A program made the translations under genes and the position numbers. A stretch of DNA of 64,000 bases, taken from contig JAIGNY010001753.1 of NCBI GenBank assembly GCA_020152595.1, positions 1,895,501 through 1,959,500 on the forward strand, in the 5' to 3' direction. The notes below the pieces were generated by a model, which saw only the letters and a program-made list of their open reading frames with translations, was not told the origin of the DNA and searched no databases. This stretch comes from Chiridota heheva. Its lineage: Eukaryota; Echinodermata; Holothuroidea; Apodida; Chiridotidae. This document shows, one piece after another, positions 1 through 12,260 of the stretch (its first letter is position 1; each line of letters starts with the position of its first letter).

Positions 1-13
1 TTTTAAGGTGAGT

Positions 14-302
14 TTGTTTGTCATCATCATATCTCAAGAAATAGTCAATGGATTTTTATTCAATTTGGTGTGTGGTTTTGTTCCTGCCTAAGGAAGAAGT
101 GGTTGAAATTTGGGCAATATTGGAACCGGAAGAGTGCAATGGGGGTGGGGAAATTTTGTCTGTCATCAAGATATCTGAAGAACTGATGACTGAATTTGGA
201 TCAAATTTGGTGTGTGGTTTTGTTTCTGCTTTAGGAAGAAGTAATTAGAATGTGGGACATACTGGATATGGAAAGGGCAAAATTGGAGGGTGGGGATATT
301 TT
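14..302. repeat. Diverged tandem duplication, 142-bp unit
   Basis: Two copies begin at about 14 and 156, each opening with a TTGTYTGTCATCA stretch and sharing an internal TTTGGTGTGTGGTTTTGT block, an AGGAAGAAGT block and a GGGGTGGGGA-like end. The copies are clearly diverged. The 66-codon open frame across them is not protein-like. The first copy begins near the window edge, so more copies may lie to the left. Confidence 0.75.
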
Positions 303-1411
303 AGGGAAAGATTTATCAACACTTACTTGAAACTTTCCAATGGAATGTGCTGAACAATGAACTCATGTTATAAAAAAACAGCCATACAATGACTTTTCTG
401 GACTCGAAGAAAATCAAATGAAGTGGTCTTTGGTAACAATGAAATCAAAACAATTTGTTTCTGCCGTGAATGAAACTGATGGAAACTGAATCTACCTGTA
501 TAGAGCTCAAACAATGAATTCTTAGCCTGAAGTACACTGAAAATAATGATCACAAGTGATGATCCTCAAGTGTTTAAATTGTAAATGGCAATATATCAAC
601 AGTAAGAAAGAGATTATTTGTGGTTATAACTTGGTGGGTCGAGGGTTTCTGAGGTAGATTGCATTCCAGTGGGGAATGAAGAGGGGTAGAGGTATATCTT
701 GGTGGGTGGAGGGTTTCTGAGGTAGATTGTATTCCAGTGGGGGAATGAAGAGGGGCGGAGGTATGCGCTGTGCAGAGTACTATCATTTTAGTTGTCTATG
801 TATTCCAGAAAATGCAAATTTATTTTTCTTTTCATGAGAGTGTAGCATGTTCTTGTAAAGTGTATGTTATTCCCCATTTCAATAACTAAACATATCATGT
901 TTCCAATAATTTAAGAAAAGGCAATTAAGTTTCAAACACCTTTCATGGTTAAACCTTTGAAATGCAATAACTCCTACGGGGAATAAGACATCAGTGTGGC
1001 TTGTTGATGTGGGAATATTCCTTTCAAATAAATTTTGTAGAATTTGGTTGTGAAAGTCAATTTCATTTAACAAAGACAAAAAACATATTTGTTTTGTCTC
1101 AGCATATTTTATTATGTCCTATAGATTTTAGGATTTGTACTTTTTGTGCAACAAAAGACATTTATACAAGTTGTACTCAGGTGGGTTGACAGAAAATTTA
1201 ATAATTAGGAAATTCAGTTTAGTTGCCCCTTTGTTGACATTGCTGAGAGAATTGTTTAGATGTGTTCAATATGATTTCATCTTTTCTTCGCCTGAAGTCA
1301 AAAGGTGAAATACTTTGCATTTTGCATGTAATTACAGATGGCAGAGAGGGGATCTTTAATAAGTCATGTGCAATATAGCTGTACAATGTGGATAAAGAGT
1401 TATTAACCTGT
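303..1411. other. No gene seen; unique-looking DNA with one short duplication
   Basis: Apart from the 68-bp duplication listed separately, I see no domain, RNA gene or transposon end here. Open frames are short and unconvincing on both strands. Confidence 0.5.
631..765. repeat. Tandem duplication, 68-bp unit
   Basis: Copies start at 631 and 699. Both carry TTGGTGGGT, GAGGGTTTCTGAGGTAGATTG, ATTCCAGTGGGG, AATGAAGAGGGG and a GGAGGTAT-like end, with only a few substitutions. The similarity suggests a recent local duplication. Confidence 0.85.
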
Positions 1412-1419
1412 TGTAGAAC

Positions 1420-1616
1420 CAGTGGTGGCTCCAGGATTTAGGTTATAAAGGAGGGGGGGTGGGGGGCAAGAGAGGGGAAATTTTGTCTCATGGTTGGTAA
1501 AAGCCTATAAATCTGACAAACATGTCACATTACACACAATTTTGGGGTCCAAATTTTTTGGGGAGAAATTGATCTCATGGGGCGGAGAATGCCCCCTCCC
1601 CGTAAAGCGGCTACTG
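1420..1616. mobile_element. Short hAT-like non-autonomous element (MITE), 197 bp
   Basis: The left end reads CAGTGGTGGCTCCAGGAT and the right end, read on the other strand, CAGTAGCCGCTTTAC: imperfect terminal inverted repeats starting with CAG, the pattern typical of hAT elements. The flanking 8-mers TGTAGAAC (1412-1419) and TGTAGACT (1617-1624) match at six of eight positions, as expected for an aged 8-bp target-site duplication. The interior has a G-rich left arm and a C-rich right arm and no open frame. The hAT assignment is inference from the CAG ends and 8-bp duplication. Confidence 0.7.
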
Positions 1617-1624
1617 TGTAGACT

Positions 1625-2466
1625 TGATCAAATTGGTTTTTAAAGGTTGATCGCGACTCCAAATGGATATTTTAACACCTTTTAAGAGTTGTATATAAAA
1701 TCTGTTAAAGTCATGATGTTTTAAGTAAGTAGATTGTATACTGCTGTATTTTAAGCATTAGATACAAAACTGCTGTTAAACATTTCTGAAATGTGTTATA
1801 ATTCATTCCTTTAAAATGTGCCAAGTGTTTTTCATTGTTTGAATTATGTGTAAATGTGTTTTGTAAAAAAATTGGTACTGAACTGGTGGTCCATATCATG
1901 TACTTTTTTCCAGTATATTTATTCCATTTTATTTTTTGTAGATACATGATAATCAATAGACTTATATTTAACAAAGTTTCTCATGAATATTCAAATATAC
2001 TGAATCAAATGATTTGTAATTTTTTTGTAGGTTAAGTGTTATAAAATTTTTTTTAATTCTGAAATGTTTGTTTTTGAGAAGAACTTAAATCATTTTAATC
2101 TAATCATTTTGGCAAGATTTGTTGTTGTGTTTTGGATAGAATATTGGATACAGAAGTTGTGTCTGTCTGTTATATTTTGGTTTTCTCTTACGCCATAAAA
2201 ATTTAGTGTGTTCATAAAGATCCAGTCATTCTATTTCTGTGTGAAGTTGTTAATGTTCAGACAAACCTGCATTGGAGTATTATTTATTTCAAAACCTTTA
2301 CAGCTTTTTTTAACCAGTTGTGAAACACTGCTTGGAGACCCACAAGGGATAAAACTGAAACACTATAGTTAAGCTAAAGTTTGGCTTTGATCCTGCGGAG
2401 ATTTCTGTTTGAAGAGGAGGTCTATTTCCATCTCACGAAAGAAAAGGCCATATAGGATCAGTTATA
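1625..2466. other. No gene seen
   Basis: AT-rich sequence with short open frames only. Nothing recognised on either strand. Confidence 0.5.
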
Positions 2467-2546
2467 TTCCATAACATAATGGTGGATGGGACTTTATCAG
2501 TGATTGTTAAAAAATGGAACATCCATAACATGATGGTGGATGGGAC
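2467..2546. repeat. Short direct duplication, 54-bp offset
   Basis: The 26-bp stretch at 2467-2492, containing CCATAACATAATGGTGG, recurs at 2521-2546 with two or three changes. Confidence 0.8.
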
Positions 2547-2716
2547 GTTAGAACTTTGCCGTCCGCCGAAGCGATTTTGCAACCGACACCAGTTACTTTT
2601 CTTAAAAGAGGGCGCTTCAATGTTTCTCATCGGAAAAATTACACAAATTACAATTGTTCATACATGTATACATACACATTGATCAATTTGATCTTTTTGT
2701 CTCGCCTGCGAAGAAG

Positions 2717-2751
2717 GATGAAGAGACAGGGATCATCCTGTCGTCTTCATC
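2717..2751. other. Strong hairpin
   Basis: GATGAAGAGACAGG (2717-2730) pairs with CCTGTCGTCTTCATC (2737-2751) around a 6-nt loop GATCAT, with one bulged base. It sits in a patch (TCTCGCCTGCGAAG) that looks like part of an interspersed repeat, but I cannot name the family. Confidence 0.6.
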
Positions 2752-2769
2752 GTCCACAAATGTATAACA

Positions 2770-3550
2770 TGAACTCATAATCTAAGTTATGAATGGTGTA
2801 CATTCATGTAACTTGGCAAAGTGGTACAAAGCATTGGTACTGTTCAGTTCAGCATGACTAGGGGATGTGTGTGTGTGTGTGTGTGCACACTAATTAGTTT
2901 ATTTGCATAACAATAGACTTTCATGCAAAATGTTTAACCTGAGATTATAACTTAAGTTATGAATGATGTATACTTACATAACTTGGCACTGGTAGAGGAC
3001 ATTGGTACTGTTCAGATGAGCATGATTTGGGGTTGTGTTTGCATACTAATTAGCTTATTTACATAACAATGAATATATTTGTATTTATGATCTTCTTGAT
3101 TTGAAGTGGGTTTGGTGATTTTACTTACACAAATGATCATTTGTGTGAAGAGCTTTGTTTATATTTAATGGTGAGGTGTAGTAGTGTGCATATTAATTAG
3201 ATTATTTGCATAACAATAGACTTTCTTGTGATCAACCTAATTTATGATGGTGTACATTCATGTTAAGTGGCACAGGGGTAGAGGAATAAATGTCCTTTTT
3301 TCAGGTGGGGGGGCATGCTAATTAGCCTGTTTCTCTGATATTTCTTAAATATTTAACAATTAAAATACTTGTTTATATATATCTCTTAAAGTAGTGAGGA
3401 TGTGGTCAGATTATACCAAGGTAAAATAAATAAAGTGTTGTTCATATTATTTTGGTTATTTTCATAACAATATAGTTTTGTGGAACAGGTTTAGCCGGGT
3501 CAGATATGTATGGTTGGGGGTTGTGTTTGGAGTATTAATTACCTGGGTTG
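2770..3550. repeat. Diverged tandem repeat, about 125-156 bp spacing
   Basis: Three to four weak copies share AAGTTATGAATGRTGTA, ACTTGGCA, ATTGGTACTGTTCAG and a block with TAATTAG followed by TTATTTGCATAACAATAGA. The TAATTAG blocks lie near 2885, 3041, 3188 and 3313, with a decayed fifth near 3530. A (GT)n run lies at about 2869-2888. Confidence 0.7.
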
Positions 3551-3957
3551 ATACTTACAATTGCCAACCATGGCCATAAAAGTTTTAACACTTTTTTGTA
3601 ATCTATCTTACTTTTCAAAACATACATTGTTACAAATTGTAAAATGAGAAAATCAGAATATATGCCAGGCAAGACTTAGAACTTCAAATTACTAGTTTGA
3701 ATAGGTTTTGTGTATAGTTTTGCAACTTGTGAATGCATTAAATGAAAGCTAATTCTGTACGCTTTCAAAGTTACAGTAATGTTTTATATGTTTGCACTTC
3801 TTATGTATGGATATGCCTGTTGTGAGTATGCTTTAAAAGTTAAAGCAATGTTCTAAAATGTTTGTGCTTCTTATGTATCTATATATTGTAATCAGGGCTT
3901 CTTACACATGAGGAAAATCTGTTATTTTCATTAAAACACAAAGGTCATCTCTGCTGA

Positions 3958-4175
3958 AATATGATTGCACTACATCAGTCTTAAGTAAAATATGATTGCA
4001 CTACATCAGTCTTAAGTAAAAATTGTACATCAGTCTTAAGTAAGATATGATTGCACTACATCAATCTTAAGTAAGATATGATTGCACTACATCAGTCTTA
4101 AGTAAGATATGATTGCACTACATCAGTCTTAAGTAAGATATGATTGCATTACATCAGTGATAAGTAAAATATGAT
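3958..4175. repeat. 31-bp minisatellite, about 7 copies
   Basis: The unit contains ATATGATTGCACTACATCAG followed by TCTTAAGTAAG. Copies at about 4044 and 4075 are exactly 31 bp apart. One early copy is shortened (near 4020), and the last copies are more diverged. Confidence 0.9.
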
Positions 4176-4315
4176 TGTGGTAAAAATGTACTTCTCTGTC
4201 GATTACTTTGGATTGCTGCAGAGGTATCAATTGTCCTTAAATTTCTTTAAAGGTAAAATCTCACACTTGATGTGTGGAAATAGCAGATATCATATATATA
4301 ACGAGGGTAGTGTGT

Positions 4316-4530
4316 GAAAGTATGTATGTATGTATGTATATATGAATGTCTATATGTATGTATGTCCATTATGTATGTATGTATGTATATATGATTTTAT
4401 GTATGTCTGATATGCATATACTAATGTATAATGCATACTGAAAGGAAAGAGCGTGCACACTTAATGTATATGTATGTGTGTATGTCTATATGTATGTATG
4501 TATGTCTATATGTATGTATGTATTACTTAT
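4316..4530. repeat. TATG/TATA microsatellite tract
   Basis: Interrupted runs of GTATGTAT with TATATG and CTATATG variants, split by a short non-repetitive stretch near 4395-4465. Confidence 0.85.
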
Positions 4531-4849
4531 ATAAATTATCAGCAAAGCGGTGAGAAAGCTTGATGATCTTTAACAGTTCAGAGCAATTTTATATATTCTT
4601 CACGTCATGTGCTACTACTCTGAGTTTCATGCACGTCTATTATGACGGTGATCTTCAGGCAACTGATGCATTATGGCTTTTTCTTGGCATGTTGGGTGGT
4701 TTGGCTTTGTTCCCATGGCGACATGTGGAGATCAGCTCAAGTCTTTTTATTGATCAATTGTGCTTCTCAAGTTTTTCCTCGAGGCAAGGTTGCAAAGCCC
4801 ACTTCCGTGTTTGTTGACATTGAAATGTTTTAAAATTTCAAAACAAGCA

Positions 4850-4880
4850 CCCTCACTTTTCGGTCTAGTGTTCCTTCAAA
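4850..4880 (-). mobile_element. Solo terminal inverted repeat of the 58.8-kb MITE family
   Basis: CCCTCACTTTTCGGTCTAG followed by TGTTCCTT matches, on the opposite strand, the terminal repeat of the element at 58764-58990 (AAAGGAGCACTAGACC then AAAAGTGAGG). No partner end is visible nearby, so this is a solo or truncated copy. Confidence 0.6.
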
Positions 4881-7041
4881 TGGCCAAACATGTTTATCTT
4901 TTATCATATCAAAGATGACCCCAAAAATGGAGAAGTGTTCAAAAATGATTCTTTTTAGTTTTAATGAGACATTACAGATTTAAATTTTATCAGATTTTTG
5001 AAGAAATGGCTAAAACAAGTGACATTACAACCTCATAAGTCTCTATGTGTGTGTTATTCAGGGCCTGAACACACCAGAATGTGCTCCTGCTGCTAGAACA
5101 AAGAAAGTTGTGGTTGTTATCACAAGTGTTACGTCTGATATCTTACAGACGATTAAAACACATTAGGGCTATAGGAGACTACACCGGTACTCTAAAGTAA
5201 GACTTGCCAGTGATGCCATACACTAAGATGCTAATAGTGATATCTGAAACAAAATGTTGGTGTTGACATATTTAAAAATGTATCTCAGAATAGCTTAAAA
5301 TGCAATGAAAATACTTTGAGATTTTTTTATCTTTCTGTGGGTGCATTCCCTTGGAAAAAACACAAAAATTACCCTAGAATGGATGTGCCTTTGGCACCCT
5401 GTTTCCAAAAGCTCCACTTGTGTTAATTTTCCACAACTCAACCCCTGATGTTATTGAAATATTTTCCGAAATTTTGTCAATCAGTAAAATGCATTTATGT
5501 GTGCTAGGATTGTGAGGATTTGACATTACCCCTCTACACCTGTCATTTTTATCCAAAATGGTGGCCTTTTTAGACCTTAATTTCCCCTACTGTAAATGGC
5601 ACAACCTGGATACTCAGCAGCGTTAGTAGAGTTTCTTCATTCAGTTCGGTATGTGTTTATATTTTAACCTGTGTTTTACATGACTTGTCCTTCTCCTTAA
5701 AAATTTGTTCCAGCAAATCATAACCACAAACTTACTGTGGCAAATAGTGAGACCACTTTATCTTAATTAAAATAACCACACAAAAAGGATTTCATCCATT
5801 GCTAATATGAAACTCAGCACCAACTTCCACAACGACTAAGGTTGTCAAAATAAAGAGGAAAAATCTGACCCGACCTGGTTATGTATCAGGTCGGGTCTGA
5901 CTGTTTGAAACTTTAAGGAGCAGAACAACTAATGAAGACCTTCTAAACAATCTAGTCTGTTCATTGCAGATTGTTTTGTATTTTGTGCTATTCTGTATTG
6001 AATAAGTAACTAATGGATAAAAGAAATTTATGAGCATTAATTTAAGCTGGACCTTTTCCTGTTTTTATCAAGTACTTGCTTCTTTAAGTAACAGATGTAC
6101 ATGTACCATTTGGAATTCCTTTTTTAAAACCAATACTTTACTCTTTGAGTTGTAAACATCACTTATGTCATTTTATATGATATCAATAAAGGACAAGTTG
6201 GTTTAAGTGGACATTAAAGCTGACATCGAAGAAAAATAGAGAGAAATTCTGGTATTGATTGATGCGTGATTGGATAGGCTACGAGATAAACATATACACT
6301 GCAAGGCTTCTTGTCACTTGAAAGTGCTTGAAAATATTTACATAAAAGAGGTGAGATTTAGAATGCTTTGCAAATTTGCAGGGCTGTTAATTGCAGTTTG
6401 TTTCCATAGCAATTAGAGGAGAAGCCATTATGTAAGAGTTTTAATGCAGATTGTTATTGTGAATGTAATCTTCCTACTATATTTGTTAAGAGTCCCTTCA
6501 GGGGATATTTATTGATTTCATCCATCCATTAGGTACACAAGTTGATAACGTATAAATTTTCCTTCAAAATAAATCTTCTAAATGTGTTTGGACTTTTATG
6601 TAAGCAAACCTTTCTATTCTGCTGTTATAGCAAATGATTTAATCAGATTTATCCTAAAGATCGTGGAGGTGCACCTCCTTGCTCAAATTAGGATGATGCT
6701 TTTCCCAAGTTCTTGCGAGGCTACTTTGAGACTGGCAACCTCTTTGTCATAGACGTTGGTCTCAAGGGTGGGTTTAAAAGATATTTTGACTCTCTCGGTG
6801 CAGAAGAGGGAGTGTATGGGGGTTTTGGTTGACAATTTTGAAAAGTCAGAACTCAGCAATTTGCAAGCATCTGTACCAAATCTCCTAGCTTAAATCTGGA
6901 TCAAAATTCTCCTCTATTTAATTCTGTAGGGTTGGTGCAGGAAGTTGAAAGATTACTTTGAAATCAAAATTGTTGGAATCACAACTTTTTTTAATGATTT
7001 TAGTCAATGAAATTTTTTGTTTAATGTTGACATTTTTTTTT
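4881..7041. other. No gene seen; two small palindromes
   Basis: No recognisable coding or transposon sequence. An 11-bp perfect stem, GACCCGACCTG paired with CAGGTCGGGTC around a 9-nt loop, lies at about 5867-5897. A perfect 14-bp palindrome, GGAGGTGCACCTCC, lies near 6665-6678. The stretch 6650-6940 is more complex and less AT-rich than its surroundings but carries no recognisable protein. Confidence 0.5.
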
Positions 7042-9664
7042 TGTATGACATGGGACATTCTGCCTTATGTATGACATGGGACATTCTGCCTTATGTATGA
7101 CATGGGACATTCTGCCTTCTGTATGGCCTGGGACATTATGCCTTATGTATGACATGGGACATTCTGCCTTCTGTATGGCATGGGACATTATGCCTTATGT
7201 ATGACATGGGACATTCTGCCTTCTGTATGTATGGGACATTATGCCTTATGTATGCCTGGGACATTCTGCCTTCTGTATGGCATGGGACATTATGCCTTAT
7301 GTATGGCATGGGACATTCTGCCTTATGTATGACATGGGACATTCTGCCTTCTGTATGGCATGGGGCATTATGCCTTATGTATGACATGGGACATTATGCC
7401 TTCTGTATGGCATGGGACATTATGCCTTATGTATGGCATGGGACATTATGCCTTATGTATGACATGGGACATTCTGCCTTCTGTATGACATGGGACATTA
7501 TGCCTTATGTATGACATGGGACATTCTGCCTTATGTATGACATGGGACATTCTGCCTTCTGTATGGCATGGGGCATTATGCCTTATGTATGACATGGGAC
7601 ATTCTGCCTTCTGTATGGCATGGGACATTATGCCTTATGTATGGCATGGGACATTATGCCTTATGTATGGCATGGGACATTCTGCCTTCTGTATGACATG
7701 GGACATTATGCCTTATGTATGACATGGGACATTCTGCCTGATGTATGACATGGGACATTCTGCCTTCTGTATGGCATGGGGCATTATGCCTTATGTATGA
7801 CATGGGACATTCTGCCTTCTGTATGGCATGGGACATTATGCCTTATGTATGGCATGGGACATTCTGCCTGATGTATGACATGGGACATTCTGCCTTCTGT
7901 ATGGCATGGGGCATTATGCCTTATGTATGACATGGGACATTCTGCCTTCTGTATGGCATGGGACATTATGCCTTCTGTATGACATGGGACATTCTGCCTT
8001 CTGTATGACATGGGACATTATGCCTATGTATGGCCATTTATGTATGGCATGGGACATTCTGCCTGATGTATGACATGGGACATTCTGCCTTCTGTATGGC
8101 ATGGGTCATTATGCCTTATGTATGACATGGGACATTCTGCCTTCTGTATGGCATGGGACATTATGCCTTATGTATGGCATGGGACATTATGCCTTATGTA
8201 TGGCATGGGACATTATGCCTTATGTATGGCATGGGACATTCTGCCTTCTGTATGGCATGGGGCATTATGCCTTATGTATGACATGGGACATTCTGCCTTC
8301 TGTATGGCATGGGACATTATGCCTTATGTATGGCATGGGACATTATGCCTTATGTATGGCATGGGACATTATGCCTTATGTATGGCATGGGACATTATGC
8401 CTTATGTATGACATGGGACATTATGCCTTATGTATGGCATGGGACATTCTGCCTTCTGTATGACATGGGACATTATGCCTTATGTATGACATGGGACATT
8501 ATGCCTTATGTATGACATGGGACATTATGTCTTATGTATGACATAGAACATTCTGCCTTATGTATGACATGGGACAGTCTGCCTTCTGTATGACATGGGA
8601 CAGTCTGCCTTCTGTATGACATGGGACATTATGCATGACATGGGACATTATGCCTGATGTATGACATGGGACATTCTGCCTTATGTATAAAATGGGACAT
8701 TCTGCCTTATGTATGACATGGAACATTATGCCTTATGTATGACATGGGACATTATGCCTTATGTATGACATGGGACATTATGCCTTATGTATGACATGGG
8801 ACATTATGCCTTATGTATGACATGGGACATTATGCCTTGACATGTATGACATGGGACATGGGACATTCTGCCTTATGTTTGACATGGGACATTATGCCTT
8901 ATGTATGCATGGGCATGGGACATTATGCCTTATGTATGACATGGGACATTCTGCCTTATGTTTGACATGGGACATTATGCCTTATGATGGCATGGGACAT
9001 TCTGCCTTCTGTATTATGGACATGCCTTATATATGCATGGGACATGCCTTATGTATGGCATGGGACATTACATTCATGCCTTATGTATGGCATGGGACAT
9101 TCTGACATGGGACATTATGCTTTATGTATGGAGACATTTGCCTGACATGAGACATTCTGCCTTATGTATGACATGGGACATTCTGCCTTCTGTATGACAT
9201 GGGACAGTATGCATGTCATGGGACATTATGCCTTATGTATGACATGGGACATTATGCATGACATGGGACATTATGCCTTATGTATGACATGGGACATTCT
9301 GCCTTATGTATGACATGGAACATTCTGCCTTATGTATGACATGGAACATTATGCCTTATGCATAACATGGGACATTATGCCTTATGTATAACATGGGACA
9401 TTATGCCTTTTGTATGACATGGGACATTATGCATGACATGGGACATTATGCCTTATGTATGACATGGGACATTCTGCCTTATGTATGACATGGGACATTA
9501 TGTATGACATGGGACATTATGTATGACATGGGACAGTATGCCTTATGTATGACATGGGACATTCTGCCTTATGTATGACATGGGACATTCTGCCTTATGT
9601 ATGTCATGGGACATTCTGCCTACTGTATGACAAGGGACATTCTGCCTTCTGTATGACATGGGAA
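7042..9664. repeat. 26-bp minisatellite array, about 100 copies
   Basis: The core unit reads GACATGGGACATTCTGCC then TTATGTAT. Three positions vary in a structured way: GAC or GGC at the start, ATTC or ATTA in the middle, and TTATG or TTCTG near the end. Up to about 8530 the array is nearly perfectly 26-bp periodic. After that, truncated units of about 18 bp (GACATGGGACATTATGCAT) and other irregularities become common. The unit is not a multiple of three, so the open frames on both strands cycle through a 78-bp (26-codon) pattern; they result from the unit lacking stops in some frames and are not evidence of a protein. Confidence 0.97.
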
Positions 9665-10994
9665 CTGTTGTCCCTAGCCACAATCAAAGTTAACTTTCAA
9701 GCATAACATGGCATTTTTTTACAGCATAACCAACTACAGTAGGTTGTTACTTTATTAATTAAACTTTTCTATGCCAAATATTCTGATTTATTTATATTCA
9801 CAATCTAAAGAAATGACTCAAATTAGATGGGTATTTAGTTTCTTTGGGGTTGAAGAGACTATATCCAGAAAGACAAAATTGATGATTTAATTCCTTTGAA
9901 AAGATTGTATCTTGAACTGTTTTAGCCACCTGAGCATAATGTATTTCAACTTTCCCAGTGATATATTAGTTTCATTTTTACACTTCACATTTTTCATTCT
10001 TAAAGCAATGACATAACTGGTGTATTTCTTTGTATGAATTGTGTATGCTTTTAAAGAAATGTTTTAATTAAATAAGTCTTCATTCATGATACAATGCTTG
10101 TATTTATGTCAAAAATTCCACCTGATACCAATATGCACACAAGTTTGACTCTTCACAATTGAGCTATTTTCCTAGTTGGTGATAAACTTTAATGAGCAAT
10201 AATCATGAACCAGATATTTTTTCTTCTAAATTTTCAAAATTGGTACAGTAAATGTAAAAGTTTTCCAACTTTGATACAACAGGTATTGCACTGGTATAAT
10301 TGCTATTTTCCATGGAAAAAAAACAACATATACTTTTGGAATATTGTAACCTGAAGTTACATTGGTTAAATTACAGCATCAGTGATGTTTAGTTTTCATA
10401 AGGCAATTTCTTTGACTGTAGGTGTTGTTTGTATATTAACATGTATGTGCAATATTGTTCGTATTTCCATTGTCCTTCTTGTTTTGTTCGGTTTTCAATT
10501 TAGTTTTTTTTTTATTGCAGAAAAATTAAACTACTGAAGTATAACAACCTGATGCTACATTTTGTTTTTAATTTACTGCATCATTCTAGATTTACACGGC
10601 TGATTTATTGAACACTTTTTTGCATATTTGTTCCATATATGTGCAATATATATTATTTATAAATTTACTGCTCTTGAAATATATGATACCTTTGTAAACT
10701 TTTCACCTTGGCCTATCCATTAGTTTTGGACATTTTTTACCTTTAATCTAGTTTCTTTAACATTTGTTTTTATTCCTAGTATGAGAAAGGCGGTTAAGTA
10801 TTTTAACATATTTTCACAGATAATGTATTCAAAAGAAAGTACGTTTTTATCTCAAATGTTTTTGTGATATTTATGAATGCCAATATATTTCTTTGTGATG
10901 TTTCATGCATATTTCTTACTGTTTTTTGTTCTTTATGTTCTGTGACATATGTTGAGTTTAAAAGATTCAAACTGAAGTCGTCAGGTACAGTGTT
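9665..10994. other. No gene seen; AT-rich
   Basis: T-rich DNA with short open frames only. Nothing recognised. Confidence 0.5.
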
Positions 10995-11545
10995 TTTAAA
11001 GGATTAGTTCAGCGGTCAAGCATGCCCATCTTATTTGAAAGAGGACTTCTAAAAGAAACAAAATAGGGAAGAAAGCGTTCAAAAATCTTATTTCGTTAAG
11101 GAGATATTCAAGTTTAAAGCTCTGTCTTAGAGATGACTGGTGTAGTAAGTCTACTATGGAAAGTTGTCATCTTCATTTTTAACAATTGTTAATGTATTTT
11201 AAAGAAAGTTTCTTTAATTGTTTTCTTTATTCAAATTATTTTTCCTCGAACTTTCTTCAGGTGGTGTATTACAAATATCCTTCTTAGATTCAGTTTTACT
11301 ACTTTTTTTACTTTTCTCATGGATTTTAAGCCTGCGAAATCGCAGGACAAAATATGATCGAATACATACAAACTTTGAGGAATCTGTGGCTATGACATCA
11401 CAGCTAGTCAGATTTCAGACGTTTCTACACAAACGATACCAAACTTTAAACTAAGATATCTCCATAACAAAATAAGATTTTTGATTTCTTTTTTCACTAT
11501 TTTGTTTCTTTTGAAGTCCTCTTTCATATAAGACCACTGTCTATC
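10995..11545. mobile_element. Long-TIR MITE, copy 1 (about 550 bp)
   Basis: The left arm opens with AAAGGATTAGTTCAGCGGTC and continues through GAAAGAGGACTTCT, AAAAGAAACAAAATAG, AAAAATCTTATTTCGTTA and AGGAGATATTCAAGTTTAAA. The right arm carries the same blocks inverted (TTTAAACTAAGATATCTCC, AAAATAAGATTTTTGAT, CTATTTTGTTTCTTTTGAAG, TCCTCTTTCATATAAG). Arms are about 110 bp. The interior has no conserved frame; a 78-codon open frame inside is incidental. Two further copies, at 17456-18797 and 30260-30743, support a real family. No clear target-site duplication was seen, so the superfamily is open. Confidence 0.75.
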
Positions 11546-11849
11546 AATGTGGTTTAGTATTTTCAGATATAATGTATTCATAATGTATTCAGAAAGAATA
11601 TGTCCTGAAATTTTATCACGATAAATTGTTTCACTAATATCATATTAAAAACTCATCAGTAGTTGATTAAAATATTTTTGTGATATTTGTAAATGCCAAT
11701 ATACTTCTTTGTGAGGTCATCCATTTTGTTACTGTTTCATTGTTTGTTTTCATACATTGAAATTTAAGGATTCAAATTTAAATCTTCTGCATACAGTATT
11801 TGTAAGTAAGGGTAAAAAGAAATAGGAGAGATTCAAACTAAATTGTTGA

Positions 11850-12260
11850 AATTATTTTTAAAAAAATCATAGATATTTCAGAAAATTAAAGCTATTGCAG
11901 ATATGTTATAAACATATTTCCAAATTTGCATAGATATTTTTGAAATCTCAGAAATCTTATAGCTTTTTCATAAATTTCATTGATATTTCAGAAATTTAAA
12001 AGCTTATTGCAGATGTCATAAACAAATATTTCCAAAATTACATAGATATTTCAGATAATTGTAAAATTTTCATAGATTTTTCAGAAATTTCATAGATTTT
12101 CACAATATTTTCAAAAATTAATAAACATTTAAGAAATTACATATATGAATTGAAAGATAGTGCTATTATATATAAACAAGGCCAAAATAGATGTTTCAAA
12201 TCATTTTATGAAAATTTTGGAAAATTTATAGAGATATTTCATAAATTTCATAGATGTCGA
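11850..12260. repeat. Degenerate AT-rich repeats of a CATAGATATTTCAGAAATTT type
   Basis: Variants of CATAGATATTTCAGAAATTT recur at irregular 20-60 bp spacing, with a longer pair around GCAGATATGTTATAAAC and GCAGATGTCATAAAC. No gene is visible. Confidence 0.65.

Noticed and set aside
7136..9105. Many open frames of 60-121 codons on both strands
   Set aside because: All are translations of the 26-bp array and shift with array irregularities.
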